Shown one piece after another: positions 47,572 through 58,940 of a stretch of DNA of 64,000 nt. Origin of the DNA: Allorhizobium undicola ORS 992 = ATCC 700741. GTDB taxonomy: Bacteria > Pseudomonadota > Alphaproteobacteria > Rhizobiales > Rhizobiaceae. Made by a program: the position numbers and the translations under genes. Below the pieces are notes generated by a model. That model did no database searches. It was not told the origin of the DNA and saw only the letters and a program-made list of their open reading frames with translations. The number at the start of each line of letters is the position of its first letter. Within the stretch, counting starts at the first letter, position 1. The stretch spans positions 62,001-126,000 of the forward strand of contig NZ_JHXQ01000004.1 in assembly GCF_000621665.1 (NCBI RefSeq), in the 5' to 3' direction.

Positions 47572-48507
47572 TCAGGCGCGCGGATGCGCCCGCTCATAAA
47601 CGTCAAGCAGGCGGGCGGCATCGACGCCGGTATAGACCTGCGTGGTGGAAAGGCTGGCATGGCCCAGCAATTCCTGAATGCTGCGCAGGTCGCCGCCGCT
47701 GGAGAGAAGATGCGTGGCAAAAGAGTGGCGGAGCGCGTGCGGGGTGGCGCTTTGCGGCAAACCGAGTGCTGCACGCATTTTCTGCATCTGACGCTGAATG
47801 ATGCCCTGTTGCAGCTTGCCGCCGCGCTGTCCGCGAAACAGTGGTTCTTGCGGCGGCAATGCATGGGGGCACAGGGCCTGATAGGTTTCGACGGCGCTCA
47901 CGACCACCGGCAGAAGCGGCACCATCCGTGTCTTGCCACCCTTGCCGGTCACGCGCAGGCTGGTGGCCTCCCCGGCAAAATCCGAGGGCGTCAGGTCCAG
48001 CGCCTCGGAAATGCGAAGCCCGCAGCCATAAAGCAGGGTGAGAACAGCGGCGTCGCGGGCGGCAATCCAGGGCTCCTCCTGCAATTGCTCTTCGCGCGTC
48101 ACCACCCGTTCCGCCTGCTCCGGGGAAAGCGGTTTGGGCAGGCTTTTCGGCTGGCGGGGCGCACGAAGCGCATTGGCTCCGGCGGCATTCGCCAACCCTT
48201 GCCGTTCGAGATAGCGCAGGAAGGAGCGGATTCCGGCAAGATGGCGCCCAAGGGATCGCGCACCTGCCCCATCCTTGCGACGGAAGGCCAGAAAGGCCCG
48301 AAGATCGGCAGGCTTCAACGCGGAAATCTCTGCCAGGGCGACCAGACCGCCCAGATATTCAGTCATGAAGGCCAGAAACTGCCGCGTGTCACGCTCATAG
48401 GCCAGCAATGTATTGGCCGAAAGCCGCCTTTCACCCGCAAGGGCCTTGAGCCAAGCCTGCCGCCTTTCCAGAAGATCGGCATCGGCAATCATCAGCAAAT
48501 CTGCCAC
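47572..48507 (-). CDS. xerC: tyrosine recombinase XerC
   Basis: A 311-residue recombinase, partner of XerD at 12421. Catalytic residues: R in YGCGLRISEAL, K in VTGKGGKTRMV, HxxR in HALRHSFATHLL, H in LGHASLSTT and Y in QVYTGV. It is divergent from priA. Starts at M1 or M6 (48492) are both possible. Confidence 0.95.
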   Translation of the reverse strand: MADLLMIADADLLERRQAWLKALAGERRLSANTLLAYERDTRQFLAFMTEYLGGLVALAEISALKPADLRAFLAFRRKDGAGARSLGRHLAGIRSFLRYLERQGLANAAGANALRAPRQPKSLPKPLSPEQAERVVTREEQLQEEPWIAARDAAVLTLLYGCGLRISEALDLTPSDFAGEATSLRVTGKGGKTRMVPLLPVVVSAVETYQALCPHALPPQEPLFRGQRGGKLQQGIIQRQMQKMRAALGLPQSATPHALRHSFATHLLSSGGDLRSIQELLGHASLSTTQVYTGVDAARLLDVYERAHPRA

Positions 48508-48740
48508 GTCTGTCCTCTTTTATCCTGTCTGCGCCATGAGGCATGACCCTTGAGCAACGACCGGCCCTCCACCGCACCGGCCCGATCCAGTCAGCGCGCC
48601 AACGTTTGTAGCGGATTTATCTCCAGAAAAGGTAAAAGCCGGCTTTCCTGCCCTCATGCCCCCATCTCCCCTGGCAACACTTCAGGAGAGGGCCGATTGG
48701 CCTTTTCTTTGCAGGCCAGACGGGGCAAGTTGCGCGCCTG

Positions 48741-50942
48741 ATGAAAGAAGATTCGCACGACCTCCTTTTCCCTTCGCCGCAGAAGCGTGTGGTGCCGGTG
48801 CTGGTGCCCATGCCGGCGCCCGGACCTTACAGCTACAGCCTGCCGGAGGGCATGGATGCGGCACCGGGGGCCATTGTGCAGGTGCCGCTCGGTCCCCGCA
48901 AGGTTATCGGCGTCGTCTGGGATGGCGGCCAGACTGCGGTTGATGCCCGCAAATTGCGCCCTGTCGAAAAGATCTTCGATTGCCCGCCGCTGGACAAGCC
49001 CATGCGCCGCTTCATCGACTGGGTGGCCGCCTATACGCTCTCCCCGCCAGGACTGGTGGCGCGGATGGCGCTGCGGGCGCCGGCCGCTTTCGATCCGGAC
49101 CCCATGGTGGAAGGCCTTCGCTTTTGCGGCCACGTTCCCGAAAAGCTCACCCCGGCGCGGCAAAAGGTGCTGGACATGGCCGGTGACGGGCTTTCCTGGA
49201 CAAAAAGCGGCCTTGCTCATGCTGCGGGCGTCTCGTCTTCGGTCATTGAAGGACTTCTCCGGCAAGGCGTGTTCGAACAGGTGTTTTTGCCGCCGCCGCC
49301 GCTTGTGGCCCCGCCACAGGCGGATTACGCGCCGCACCGGCTGGCCGGACACCAGCACGATGCCGCAGAGGTCCTGGTGGATGCCGTTCGCGCCGCACGG
49401 TTTTCGGTCGCCCTGATCGATGGCGTGACCGGATCCGGCAAGACCGAGGTCTATTTCGAGGCCATTGCCGAATGCCTGCGGCAGGGACGCCAGGCCCTGA
49501 TCCTTCTGCCGGAAATTGCCTTGACCACCGCCTTTCTCGACCGTTTCCATGACCGCTTCGGATCGAAGCCCGCCGAATGGCATTCCGACCTAGCCACACG
49601 CACCCGCGAAAAAGTGTGGCGCCAGACGGCGACCGGCGAAATCCGCGTCGTGGCAGGCGCCCGCTCGGCGCTGTTTCTGCCCTTCGAAAATCTGGGGCTC
49701 ATCATTGTCGATGAGGAACACGATCCCGCCTTCAAGCAGGAGGATCGGGTTTTCTACAATGCCCGCGACATGGCCGTGGTGCGGGCGCGGCTGGGCAATC
49801 TGCCGGCGGTTCTCGTTTCCGCCACGCCCTCCGTGGAAAGCCAGGTGAACAGCCAGCAGGGGCGTTATCAGCGTATCCACCTTCCCACCCGCTATGCGGA
49901 CGCCGCCATGCCGGATCTGCACCTGATCGACATGCGGCGACACCCTCCCGAACGCGGCGGTTTTCTTTCGCCGCTGATGCTGCGGGCCGTGCAAAAAACC
50001 ATCGAGAAGAAACAGCAGGCGCTGCTTTTCCTCAACCGCCGCGGCTATGCACCGCTCACGCTCTGCCGTGTCTGCGGCCATCGCTTTCAATGTCCCGATT
50101 GCTCGAGCTGGCTGGTGGAGCATCGCTTTCGCGGGCAGATCCAGTGCCATCAATGCGGCCACGCCGAACCCACGCCACAGGCCTGCCCGGAATGCGGCAC
50201 GCTGGATCACCTCGTGGCCTGCGGTCCCGGCGTGGAGCGCATTGCGGAAGAAGTGGAACGGCATTTTCCCGAGGCAAGAACATTGGTGCTGTCTTCCGAT
50301 CTCGGTGGCGTCAAGCGCTTGCGGCTGGAACTGGAGGCCATTGCACGGGGAGAGGCCGACATCGTGATCGGTACGCAATTGGTGGCCAAGGGCCATAACT
50401 TTCCGCTCATGACGCTGGTGGGCATTGTCGATGCAGACGTCGGCCTTGCCAATGGCGATCCGCGCGCGGCAGAGCGCACCTTCCAGCTCCTGAGCCAGGT
50501 AACGGGCCGGGCGGGCCGCACCGGGCTCAAAAGCCACGGCCTCCTCCAGACCTACCAGCCCCAGCATCCCGTCATGCAGGCTATCGTTTCAGGCGATGCG
50601 CAAGCTTTCTACGACCGTGAAATCACCGAACGCGAAAAGGCGGCCCTGCCACCGTTCGGCAGGCTGGTTTCCATCATCGTCTCCGCCGACAGCCGCGCAG
50701 AGGCAGAAGGTCATGCCCGCCAATTGCGCCAGGCCGCACCACCGGTCAGCGGCATCATGCTGCTCGGCCCGGCCGAAGCGCCCCTGGCCATGATCCGTGG
50801 CCGCCATCGCTTCCGCCTGCTGGTGCATGGACGGCGCAACAGCGACATGCAGGGCTTTGTCCGGGCCATGCTGGAAAACGGGCCGAAGGAACGCCGCTCC
50901 ATTCAGGTGCAGGTCGATGTCGATCCGCAAAGCTTCCTGTGA
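48741..50942 (+). CDS. priA: primosomal helicase PriA
   Basis: A 733-residue 3'-5' helicase that reloads the replisome at stalled forks. Domains in order: the N-terminal 3' DNA-binding domain, a winged helix, helicase lobe 1 with Walker A GVTGSGKTEVY and VDEEHD, the zinc-binding insert with eight cysteines (CRVCGHRFQCPDC and CHQCGHAEPTPQACPECG), and lobe 2 with VTGRAGRTG. Length is normal. Confidence 0.97.
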   Translation: MKEDSHDLLFPSPQKRVVPVLVPMPAPGPYSYSLPEGMDAAPGAIVQVPLGPRKVIGVVWDGGQTAVDARKLRPVEKIFDCPPLDKPMRRFIDWVAAYTLSPPGLVARMALRAPAAFDPDPMVEGLRFCGHVPEKLTPARQKVLDMAGDGLSWTKSGLAHAAGVSSSVIEGLLRQGVFEQVFLPPPPLVAPPQADYAPHRLAGHQHDAAEVLVDAVRAARFSVALIDGVTGSGKTEVYFEAIAECLRQGRQALILLPEIALTTAFLDRFHDRFGSKPAEWHSDLATRTREKVWRQTATGEIRVVAGARSALFLPFENLGLIIVDEEHDPAFKQEDRVFYNARDMAVVRARLGNLPAVLVSATPSVESQVNSQQGRYQRIHLPTRYADAAMPDLHLIDMRRHPPERGGFLSPLMLRAVQKTIEKKQQALLFLNRRGYAPLTLCRVCGHRFQCPDCSSWLVEHRFRGQIQCHQCGHAEPTPQACPECGTLDHLVACGPGVERIAEEVERHFPEARTLVLSSDLGGVKRLRLELEAIARGEADIVIGTQLVAKGHNFPLMTLVGIVDADVGLANGDPRAAERTFQLLSQVTGRAGRTGLKSHGLLQTYQPQHPVMQAIVSGDAQAFYDREITEREKAALPPFGRLVSIIVSADSRAEAEGHARQLRQAAPPVSGIMLLGPAEAPLAMIRGRHRFRLLVHGRRNSDMQGFVRAMLENGPKERRSIQVQVDVDPQSFL

Positions 50943-51050
50943 CGGCGGCAGGGGCCGCATCGGCTATTTTCCCGCCGCCCTGCCCGTGCCATAAGGGCGC
51001 GGTGATTCTGAGCCGCCCTATGCGCTGGCGGAAGACGGACGGAGGCAGGC

Positions 51051-51434
51051 GTGGAACTTTATTTTCCGACGGAACTTGGAGAGCAGCTGGCTTTTATCAG
51101 CGCGGCCATCACCGCGGCCATCGGCTTTCTCACCATGTTCGCGCCCGGCCTCACGCTGCGTTTTCTCGGCCTTGAACCGCGCGAGGGCCGCAATGAGGGC
51201 TTTGCCGCCATGCGGGCCAATGGAGGAATGCTGCTGGGCTTCGCCCTCATGGCCATCCTCCTGGCGCAGTCCACGATCTATCTGACGCTTGGGGCCGCTC
51301 TTGCCCTTGGCTGCTTCGCGCGAATCCTGTCCATCCTTTCCGATCACGGCGCAGGCTGGCGCAATTTTCTTCTCCTGATTGTGTTTTTTATACTGGCTGC
51401 CCTTCCGCTTGCCTATGTTTATGAGCTGGTCTGA
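51051..51434 (+). CDS. small four-helix membrane protein
   Basis: A 127-residue protein with about four membrane helices. It begins MELYFPTELGEQLAFISAAI and includes FAAMRANGGMLLGFALMAIL and FLLLIVFFILAALPLAYVY. The layout resembles DUF4345-like membrane proteins, but I cannot name the family with confidence. It sits between priA and the ATP synthase operon. Confidence 0.65.
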   Translation: MELYFPTELGEQLAFISAAITAAIGFLTMFAPGLTLRFLGLEPREGRNEGFAAMRANGGMLLGFALMAILLAQSTIYLTLGAALALGCFARILSILSDHGAGWRNFLLLIVFFILAALPLAYVYELV

Positions 51435-51689
51435 GCAACAACCGTTCAAAATCATCCCCAAGGCCGGAAATTTCCAACTTAACCGATAAAATTCCTCTTC
51501 CCCCATTGCCCTGACGGCTTATTCCGGTATTACCCGTGTTGCGAGTCCGGGCCCGCTATGCTAGACGGGCCTCGAAATTTGGATACGCAGGAAAAAAGCC
51601 TGGCGTTTCCGGGGGAATTTTTAACGAATTCAAGCTGGTGTCGTGTCGTTTCACGAGGGGGCCATCTTGAATCCAGATCAGGGAAAATT

Positions 51690-52256
51690 GTGCCCGTGGC
51701 AGACACATCCCAGCTGACATCCGGTGTTGCGGAGCGTTATGCGTCTTCGCTGTTTGAGCTGGCGCTCGAGGCAGGCGCCATTGATGCCGTCGCTGGCGAT
51801 CTCAAGCGCTTCCAGGCGATGATCGACGAAAGCGCCGACCTCAAGCGGCTGGTCAACAGCCCGGTCTTTACCGCCGAGGAGCAGGTGGCTGCCATTGCCG
51901 CCCTCCTGAACAAGGCCGGCATTTCGGGCCTTGCCGGAAATTTCCTGCGCGTCGTCGCATCCAATCGCCGCCTCTTTGCCGTCAGCGGCATGATTGCGGC
52001 CTATCAAGCAATTGCTGCCCGTCATCGTGGCGAAGTCACCGCTGACGTGACCTCTGCCCATGCCCTGACGGATGCGCAGCAAACCGAACTGAAAGAGGCG
52101 CTGAAGAGCGTGACCGGCAAGACTGTCGCCCTGAACGTGACGGTCGATCCGTCGCTTCTGGGCGGCCTGATCGTCAAGGTCGGTTCGCGTCAGATCGACA
52201 CGTCTCTCCGCACCAAACTTTCTACCCTTAAGCTTGCACTGAAAGAGGTTGGCTGA
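51690..52256 (+). CDS. atpH: ATP synthase F1 subunit delta
   Basis: A 188-residue delta subunit that joins the F1 head to the stator stalk. It contains [20 protein letters not shown] and the C-terminal [20 protein letters not shown]. The start is taken at GTG 51690 ([12 protein letters not shown]), with GGGA seven bases upstream; longer starts add sequence unlike the family. First gene of atpHAGDC; its stop overlaps the atpA start by one base. Confidence 0.95.
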   Translation: MPVADTSQLTSGVAERYASSLFELALEAGAIDAVAGDLKRFQAMIDESADLKRLVNSPVFTAEEQVAAIAALLNKAGISGLAGNFLRVVASNRRLFAVSGMIAAYQAIAARHRGEVTADVTSAHALTDAQQTELKEALKSVTGKTVALNVTVDPSLLGGLIVKVGSRQIDTSLRTKLSTLKLALKEVG

Positions 52257-53785
52257 TGGATATCCGCGCCGCGGAAATTTCCGCAATTCTTAAAGATCAA
52301 ATCAAGAACTTCGGTCAGGAAGCTGAAGTTTCCGAAGTCGGCCAGGTGCTTTCCGTCGGCGACGGTATCGCCCGCGTCTACGGTCTGGACAATGTTCAGG
52401 CCGGCGAGATGGTCGAGTTCCCCGGCGGCATTCGCGGCATGGCGCTCAACCTTGAATCCGACAATGTCGGCGTCGTTATCTTCGGTTCCGACCGCGACAT
52501 CAAGGAAGGTGACGTTGTCAAGCGCACTGGCGCCATCGTTGACGTTCCCGTTGGTCCGGAGCTTCTGGGCCGCGTCGTTGACGCTCTCGGCAATCCGATC
52601 GACGGCAAGGGCCCGATCAACGCCAGCCGCCGCGCCCGCGTTGACGTAAAGGCTCCCGGCATCATTCCGCGCAAGTCGGTTCATGAGCCGATGTCCACCG
52701 GCATCAAGGCCATCGACGCCCTGATCCCGGTTGGCCGCGGCCAGCGCGAGCTGGTCATCGGCGACCGCCAGACCGGCAAGACCGCAATCATTCTGGACGC
52801 CTTCCTCAACCAGAAGCCGATCCACGACAACGGCCCGGAAAACGACAAGCTTTTCTGCGTCTACGTTGCCATCGGCCAGAAGCGCTCCACCGTTGCCCAG
52901 TTCGTCAAGGTTCTGGAAGAGCGCGGCGCACTGAAGTACTCCATCGTGATCGCAGCCACCGCTTCCGATCCGGCTCCCATGCAGTATCTGGCGCCGTTTG
53001 CCGGTTGCGCCATGGGCGAATATTTCCGTGACAATGGCCAGCACGCCCTGATCGCCTATGACGATCTGTCCAAGCAGGCCGTTGCATACCGCCAGATGTC
53101 GCTGTTGCTGCGCCGTCCGCCGGGCCGTGAAGCCTATCCGGGCGACGTTTTCTATCTGCATTCCCGCCTGCTGGAACGCGCTGCCAAGCTCTCCGACGAG
53201 CGTGGCGCCGGTTCGCTGACCGCTCTGCCGGTTATCGAAACTCAAGGCAACGACGTTTCTGCCTTCATTCCGACCAACGTGATCTCGATCACCGACGGCC
53301 AGATCTTCCTTGAAACCGACCTGTTCTATCAGGGTATCCGCCCGGCCGTTAACGTCGGTCTGTCGGTGTCCCGCGTTGGTTCTTCGGCCCAGATCAAGGC
53401 GATGAAGCAGGTTGCCGGTTCGATCAAGGGTGAACTTGCACAGTATCGTGAAATGGCTGCCTTCGCGCAGTTCGGTTCCGACCTTGACGCCGCCACGCAG
53501 CGCCTGCTGAACCGCGGCGCCCGTCTGACGGAACTTCTCAAGCAGCCGCAGTTCTCGCCGTTGAAGACGGAAGAACAGGTCGCTGTGATCTTCGCGGGCG
53601 TAAACGGCTATCTCGACAAGCTGACGGTCGCACAGGTCGGCAAGTTCGAGCAGGGCCTGCTGCATTACCTGCGCAACGAAGGCAAGGCTGTTTTGGATGC
53701 CATCCGCACGGAGAAGGCCATCAGCGACGACACCAAGGGCAAGCTCAAGGCTGCCATTGATGCCTTCGCCAAGACCTTTGCCTGA
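52256..53785 (+). CDS. atpA: ATP synthase F1 subunit alpha
   Basis: A 509-residue regulatory nucleotide-binding subunit. Walker A is [11 protein letters not shown] and the family signature is [17 protein letters not shown]. The codon choice is strongly biased, as in highly expressed genes. It begins [16 protein letters not shown]. Confidence 0.98.
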   Translation: MDIRAAEISAILKDQIKNFGQEAEVSEVGQVLSVGDGIARVYGLDNVQAGEMVEFPGGIRGMALNLESDNVGVVIFGSDRDIKEGDVVKRTGAIVDVPVGPELLGRVVDALGNPIDGKGPINASRRARVDVKAPGIIPRKSVHEPMSTGIKAIDALIPVGRGQRELVIGDRQTGKTAIILDAFLNQKPIHDNGPENDKLFCVYVAIGQKRSTVAQFVKVLEERGALKYSIVIAATASDPAPMQYLAPFAGCAMGEYFRDNGQHALIAYDDLSKQAVAYRQMSLLLRRPPGREAYPGDVFYLHSRLLERAAKLSDERGAGSLTALPVIETQGNDVSAFIPTNVISITDGQIFLETDLFYQGIRPAVNVGLSVSRVGSSAQIKAMKQVAGSIKGELAQYREMAAFAQFGSDLDAATQRLLNRGARLTELLKQPQFSPLKTEEQVAVIFAGVNGYLDKLTVAQVGKFEQGLLHYLRNEGKAVLDAIRTEKAISDDTKGKLKAAIDAFAKTFA

Positions 53786-53812
53786 ACGGTAGACTCGAAG
53801 GACGGATAACGG

Positions 53813-54688
53813 ATGCCTTCACTTAAGGATCTGAAGAACCGGATCGCCTCCGTGAAGGCGACGCAGAAGATCACCAAGGCGATGAAAATGGTCGCCGCGG
53901 CGAAGCTGCGTCGCGCACAGGAAGCGGCCGAGGCCGCCCGGCCCTATTCGCAGCGCATGGGTGCTGTTCTTGCCAATATCGCCCAGGCGGTTGGCAATGA
54001 TCAGGATGCACCGCTGCTGATGACGGGCACGGGCAAGGACGACGTGCATCTGCTCGTCGTCTGCACTGCCGAACGCGGCTTGTGCGGCGGCTTCAACTCG
54101 CAGATCGCCCGCTTTGCGCGCGATCATGCCAGAAGCCTGCTGGCTGCCGGCAAGACGGTAAAGATCTATTGCGTCGGCAAGAAGGGCTACGACAGCCTGC
54201 GCCGGGAATTCGCATCGCTGATCGTCGAGCGCACCGAGCTTCGCGACGTCAAACGTATCGGCTTTGAAAATGCCGACGCGATTGGCCGCAAGGTGATCTC
54301 GATGTTCGAACGCGGCGAGTTCGACGTCTGCACGCTGTTCTATTCGGAGTTCAAATCCGTTATCAGCCAGGTGCCGACCGCGCAGCAGCTCATTCCGGCC
54401 ACCGCCGGGGAGGCTGCCGTTTCGGACAGCACCGCCATCTACGAATATGAGCCGGACGCTGGCTCGATCCTCAAGGATCTGATCCCGCGCAACATTTCGG
54501 TCCAGATCTTCCGCGCGCTTCTTGAAAACGTCGCGGGCGAAATGGGCGCCAAAATGAGCGCCATGGACAATGCCACGCGCAACGCCGGTGACATGATCAA
54601 TAAGCTGACGCTTTCCTACAACCGCCAGCGTCAGGCGAAGATCACCACCGAACTCATTGAAATCATTGCGGGCGCGGAAGCGCTCTGA
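53813..54688 (+). CDS. atpG: ATP synthase F1 subunit gamma
   Basis: A 291-residue central stalk subunit. The N-terminal helix [20 protein letters not shown] and the C-terminal coiled coil with [20 protein letters not shown] are both characteristic; [15 protein letters not shown] lies in the Rossmann part. It follows atpA after 27 bp. Confidence 0.98.
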   Translation: MPSLKDLKNRIASVKATQKITKAMKMVAAAKLRRAQEAAEAARPYSQRMGAVLANIAQAVGNDQDAPLLMTGTGKDDVHLLVVCTAERGLCGGFNSQIARFARDHARSLLAAGKTVKIYCVGKKGYDSLRREFASLIVERTELRDVKRIGFENADAIGRKVISMFERGEFDVCTLFYSEFKSVISQVPTAQQLIPATAGEAAVSDSTAIYEYEPDAGSILKDLIPRNISVQIFRALLENVAGEMGAKMSAMDNATRNAGDMINKLTLSYNRQRQAKITTELIEIIAGAEAL

Positions 54689-56155
<1,467 letters not shown>

Positions 56156-56167
56156 GCATGATCCCCG

Positions 56168-56213
56168 GCGGGGCCCCTGGCCCCGCTCTCGGAGGCGGGA
56201 GGTCTCTCGCCTC
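56168..56213 (+). other. two GC-rich hairpins between atpD and atpC
   Basis: GCGGGGCC (56168-56175) pairs with GGCCCCGC (56179-56186), then GAGGCG (56192-56197) with CGCCTC (56208-56213). No T-run follows. They sit in an unusually long 131-bp gap and could lower atpC expression or protect the upstream message. Confidence 0.5.
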
Positions 56214-56286
56214 GATAACCTGGTTTCACGCGGGTCGTAAGTTGGTGAACAAGCCGCAACGACATGCATTCGAGAAGTGAACAGTC

Positions 56287-56694
56287 ATGGCCGACAATTT
56301 CAATTTTGAACTCGTTTCGCCCGAGCGTCTGCTGATCTCGGAGAAGGTCAGCGAAGTCGTGATCCCGGCAAGCGAAGGCGAAATGACCGTCATGGCCCAC
56401 CACGCGCCGACCATGACAACCATCAAGCCCGGCGTGGTTTCCGTGAAATTCGCCTCCGGCAAGGCAGCGAAATATGTCGTCTTCGGCGGTTTTGCCGATG
56501 TAACGCCTAATGGCTGCACTTTGCTCGCAGAAAGCGCCGTTCCGGTGGATGAGTTGAGCCGCGATACGTTGAACAAGCGTATTGAAGTGGCGAAAACCGA
56601 ACTGGAAAGCGCCGAGCACCACGAGCATCGCACGGCCTTGGAGCAATTCCTTGCAGAGCTGACCCACCTCAACAATGTGGTGGCACGCGGCTGA
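56287..56694 (+). CDS. atpC: ATP synthase F1 subunit epsilon
   Basis: A 135-residue subunit with an N-terminal beta sandwich (NFELVSPERLLISEKVSEVV, GEMTVMAHHAPTMTTIKPG) and a C-terminal helical hairpin. It couples rotation and inhibits ATP hydrolysis. It is the last gene of the operon. Confidence 0.97.
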   Translation: MADNFNFELVSPERLLISEKVSEVVIPASEGEMTVMAHHAPTMTTIKPGVVSVKFASGKAAKYVVFGGFADVTPNGCTLLAESAVPVDELSRDTLNKRIEVAKTELESAEHHEHRTALEQFLAELTHLNNVVARG

Positions 56695-56725
56695 TTTCTC
56701 CGCCTTTGTGGTGTTTTGTTATTTG

Positions 56726-56760
56726 CACCGGTCTGGTCCACCAGGCCGGTGTTTTGCTTT
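56726..56760 (+). terminator. terminator of the ATP synthase operon
   Basis: CACCGGTCTGGT pairs with ACCAGGCCGGTG (one G-T pair), ending at 56751, followed directly by TTTTGCTTT. It lies 32 bp after the atpC stop. Confidence 0.85.
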
Positions 56761-56787
56761 CGCGGGCAATAGGCGCATTGGCTATCC

Positions 56788-56965
56788 TACTGCATAATTC
56801 CTTAAATCGGAATCGATTTAAGGTGAAAATTATGCAGCAGCTTTAAAGTGTTACAGCGCCGTGCGTTTGACAAAACGCACGGCGCTGTAGAGCATTTCCA
56901 GCAAAAGCGTATTCGGATTTGCGTCCGGAAATACGATGCAACAGAAAGTTAGAGCTTTTCAAAGG
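56788..56965 (+). repeat. composite of type B (copy 4) and a type A half
   Basis: A type B repeat (56788-56888) ends CGCTGTA; its last two bases are also the start of a type A unit (TAGAGCATTTCCAGCAAAAGC), which continues to about 56965 with its left hairpin only. The two families share the junction TA. Confidence 0.8.
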
Positions 56966-57397
56966 ACGATCTTGCCGATCCTCCTTTCACTCCGGTCGGA
57001 TTATGATCTCGTAACTTTCGTCTTCGTATCGCCTCTTGTTATTTTCGCATAAAATTCCGCGCCGGAATTACAGCCTATGCGGGTCTTTGCGTTGCAAGGT
57101 CGCATTCCACCATTGCAGCAATCGGAAACCGCCACCCAGTCGCAAACACCTGAATCTTAACGGTGACAGCGATAACCTTTTGTTTGTTTGGCGTTTTAGA
57201 GACATGGGACTGATTGCGCTACCAAAACCTCCCGTAATTATACGGGGAAGTGGCGACCATTTTAGGCCAGTTTTACTCAACCAATTGACAGTCTCGCTCA
57301 CGCTCGCCATCGTCGTTTCAAGGAATCGGCGCAGCTGAGCCTCCGGTCTGGAATTTGGCCAAATCAGTGCAGCCAATGGAAATGAGGGTAGTCACGC
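56966..57397. other. AT-rich intergenic region upstream of ldh
   Basis: About 430 bp with lower G+C than the surroundings and no supported gene. It contains CCCGTA-ATTA-TACGGG at 57231-57246, an inverted repeat that could be an operator for ldh. TTGACA at 57285 might be a -35 box, but no good -10 box follows. Confidence 0.5.
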
Positions 57398-58330
57398 ATG
57401 AAAATCGGTATCGTTGGCGCGGGCATGGTGGGCAGCTCGGCTGCCTATGCTTTGTCGCTCCTCGGTATCGTATCGGAGATCGTCCTCGTTGACCAAAATA
57501 CCGATCTGGCCGCGGCGCAGGCAGCCGACATATCCCACGCCGTGCCGTTCTTTGGCGCCTGTACCGTTCGAGCGGGCGACTATCAGGAGCTGGCATCGGC
57601 GGCTGTGGTGATACTGGCAGCTGGTGTCGGACAGAAACCGGGAGAGTCGCGCCTTGCGCTTCTTTCGCGCAATGCGGAAGTCTTCCGTGACGTCGTGGCA
57701 AAGGTGCTGGCCGTTTCACCGGATGCCTTACTGCTCATTGCCTCGAACCCGGTTGACGTCATGACCGATGTTGCGACGCGGCTGTCTGGGCTACCGCCGC
57801 ATCGGGTTATCGGTTCTGGTACGATACTCGATACAGCGCGGTTCCGCAGCCTCCTCGGCCATCATCTGGGCGTTTCGCCACAATCCGTTCATGCCTATGT
57901 GCTGGGCGAGCACGGTGACAGCGAAGTGCTGGTCTGGTCGAGCGTCCGGATCGGTTCGGTGCCGCTTCAAGACTTCGCCGCCGCGATTGGCAGGCCCGTC
58001 ACGGAAGCGGTCCGTTCCCGGATCGAAGACGATGTGCGCAATGCGGCCTACAAGATCATTAATGGCAAGGGGGCAAGCTATTACGGCATTGGTGCCGGAC
58101 TGGCGGCGATTGTGCGCAGCATCGCGCTGGACCAGCGGGAGGTTTTTTCAGTGTCCAGTTTGACAAGGACGCTGTGCGGTGTGCCCGAGGTTACGGCCTC
58201 GGTACCAAGAATTATCGGGAGGGAGGGAATTGTCGCAGAAGTCGTTCCGCCGCTGGAGAGGGCGGAGGAGTTGACGCTTGCAAAAAGTGCGACGCTTTTG
58301 AAAGACTTGTCAGCCGCTCTGAAATTATAG
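57398..58330 (+). CDS. ldh: L-lactate dehydrogenase
   Basis: A 310-residue NAD-dependent lactate/malate dehydrogenase-family enzyme. The NAD site is MKIGIVGAGMVGSSAAYAL; the catalytic histidine is in LGEHGDSEV and the substrate arginine in ASNPVDVMT with the later RF. The specificity loop reads GVGQKPGESR with Gln where malate enzymes have Arg, favouring lactate. It probably interconverts pyruvate and L-lactate in the cytoplasm. Confidence 0.92.
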   Translation: MKIGIVGAGMVGSSAAYALSLLGIVSEIVLVDQNTDLAAAQAADISHAVPFFGACTVRAGDYQELASAAVVILAAGVGQKPGESRLALLSRNAEVFRDVVAKVLAVSPDALLLIASNPVDVMTDVATRLSGLPPHRVIGSGTILDTARFRSLLGHHLGVSPQSVHAYVLGEHGDSEVLVWSSVRIGSVPLQDFAAAIGRPVTEAVRSRIEDDVRNAAYKIINGKGASYYGIGAGLAAIVRSIALDQREVFSVSSLTRTLCGVPEVTASVPRIIGREGIVAEVVPPLERAEELTLAKSATLLKDLSAALKL

Positions 58331-58392
58331 GGGTGAGAGGGGCCGGCTGGATAAATTTTGTTTCCACCTTATTCAGCACTGATCTGGGGATC

Positions 58393-58755
58393 ATGAATAC
58401 ATTCGTTTTAGAGGCAGAACAGGCGGGGGAGAGCCTGCGGGATTTCATGTCAAAGGCAGCGACGGCAGCAACGCTGCTGAAGGCGCTGTCGCATGAAAGC
58501 CGGCTGCTTATTCTCTGCATTCTCGGGCAAGGTGAAAAGACCGTTGGTCAGTTGGAGGATATTCTGGGGCTCCAGCAGGCCATCGTCTCGCAGCAACTTG
58601 CAAGATTGCGTTTGGACAATCTCGTCAACAGCCGCCGTGAAGGGCGCCAGATTTATTATTCCGTGGCGGATCCGGTCGCTGGTGAACTGGTGGCCATGCT
58701 GCATAGGCTTTATTGCCCGACCGACAGGCCGAACTCAGCCATTGCCGGGGCTTGA
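58393..58755 (+). CDS. ArsR-family regulator of the BigR/SqrR type
   Basis: A 120-residue winged-helix repressor. It has KALSHESRLLILCILGQGEK, the recognition helix QQAIVSQQLARLR and the wing VNSRREGRQIYYSV. C42 (LLILC) and C108 (RLYCP) fall at the positions of the two redox cysteines of BigR, which form a disulfide or polysulfide bridge in response to sulfide. No sulfide-oxidation gene is next to it. It lies 62 bp after ldh, on the same strand, so it may be cotranscribed with ldh. Confidence 0.85.
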   Translation: MNTFVLEAEQAGESLRDFMSKAATAATLLKALSHESRLLILCILGQGEKTVGQLEDILGLQQAIVSQQLARLRLDNLVNSRREGRQIYYSVADPVAGELVAMLHRLYCPTDRPNSAIAGA

Positions 58756-58940
58756 ACACATCAGGCCAGTCGTTACCAGTGTTCTTCCTTGTAATGCCCG
58801 CAAGGAACTGCGGGCAAAATTGTCCGCAGCCACTTCTTTGCGGTAGACGTTTGACGGTTCGAAACGTCTGTTTCGGGCAGAGCAATTCCTGTAAAGCCTT
58901 GTTCACCGGATACTCAAGGACAAGAGGCAGGATCCGCAGG

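Noticed and set aside
57036..57338. A 100-codon frame upstream of ldh
   Set aside because: Atypical composition, no family and no ribosome site; treated as intergenic.
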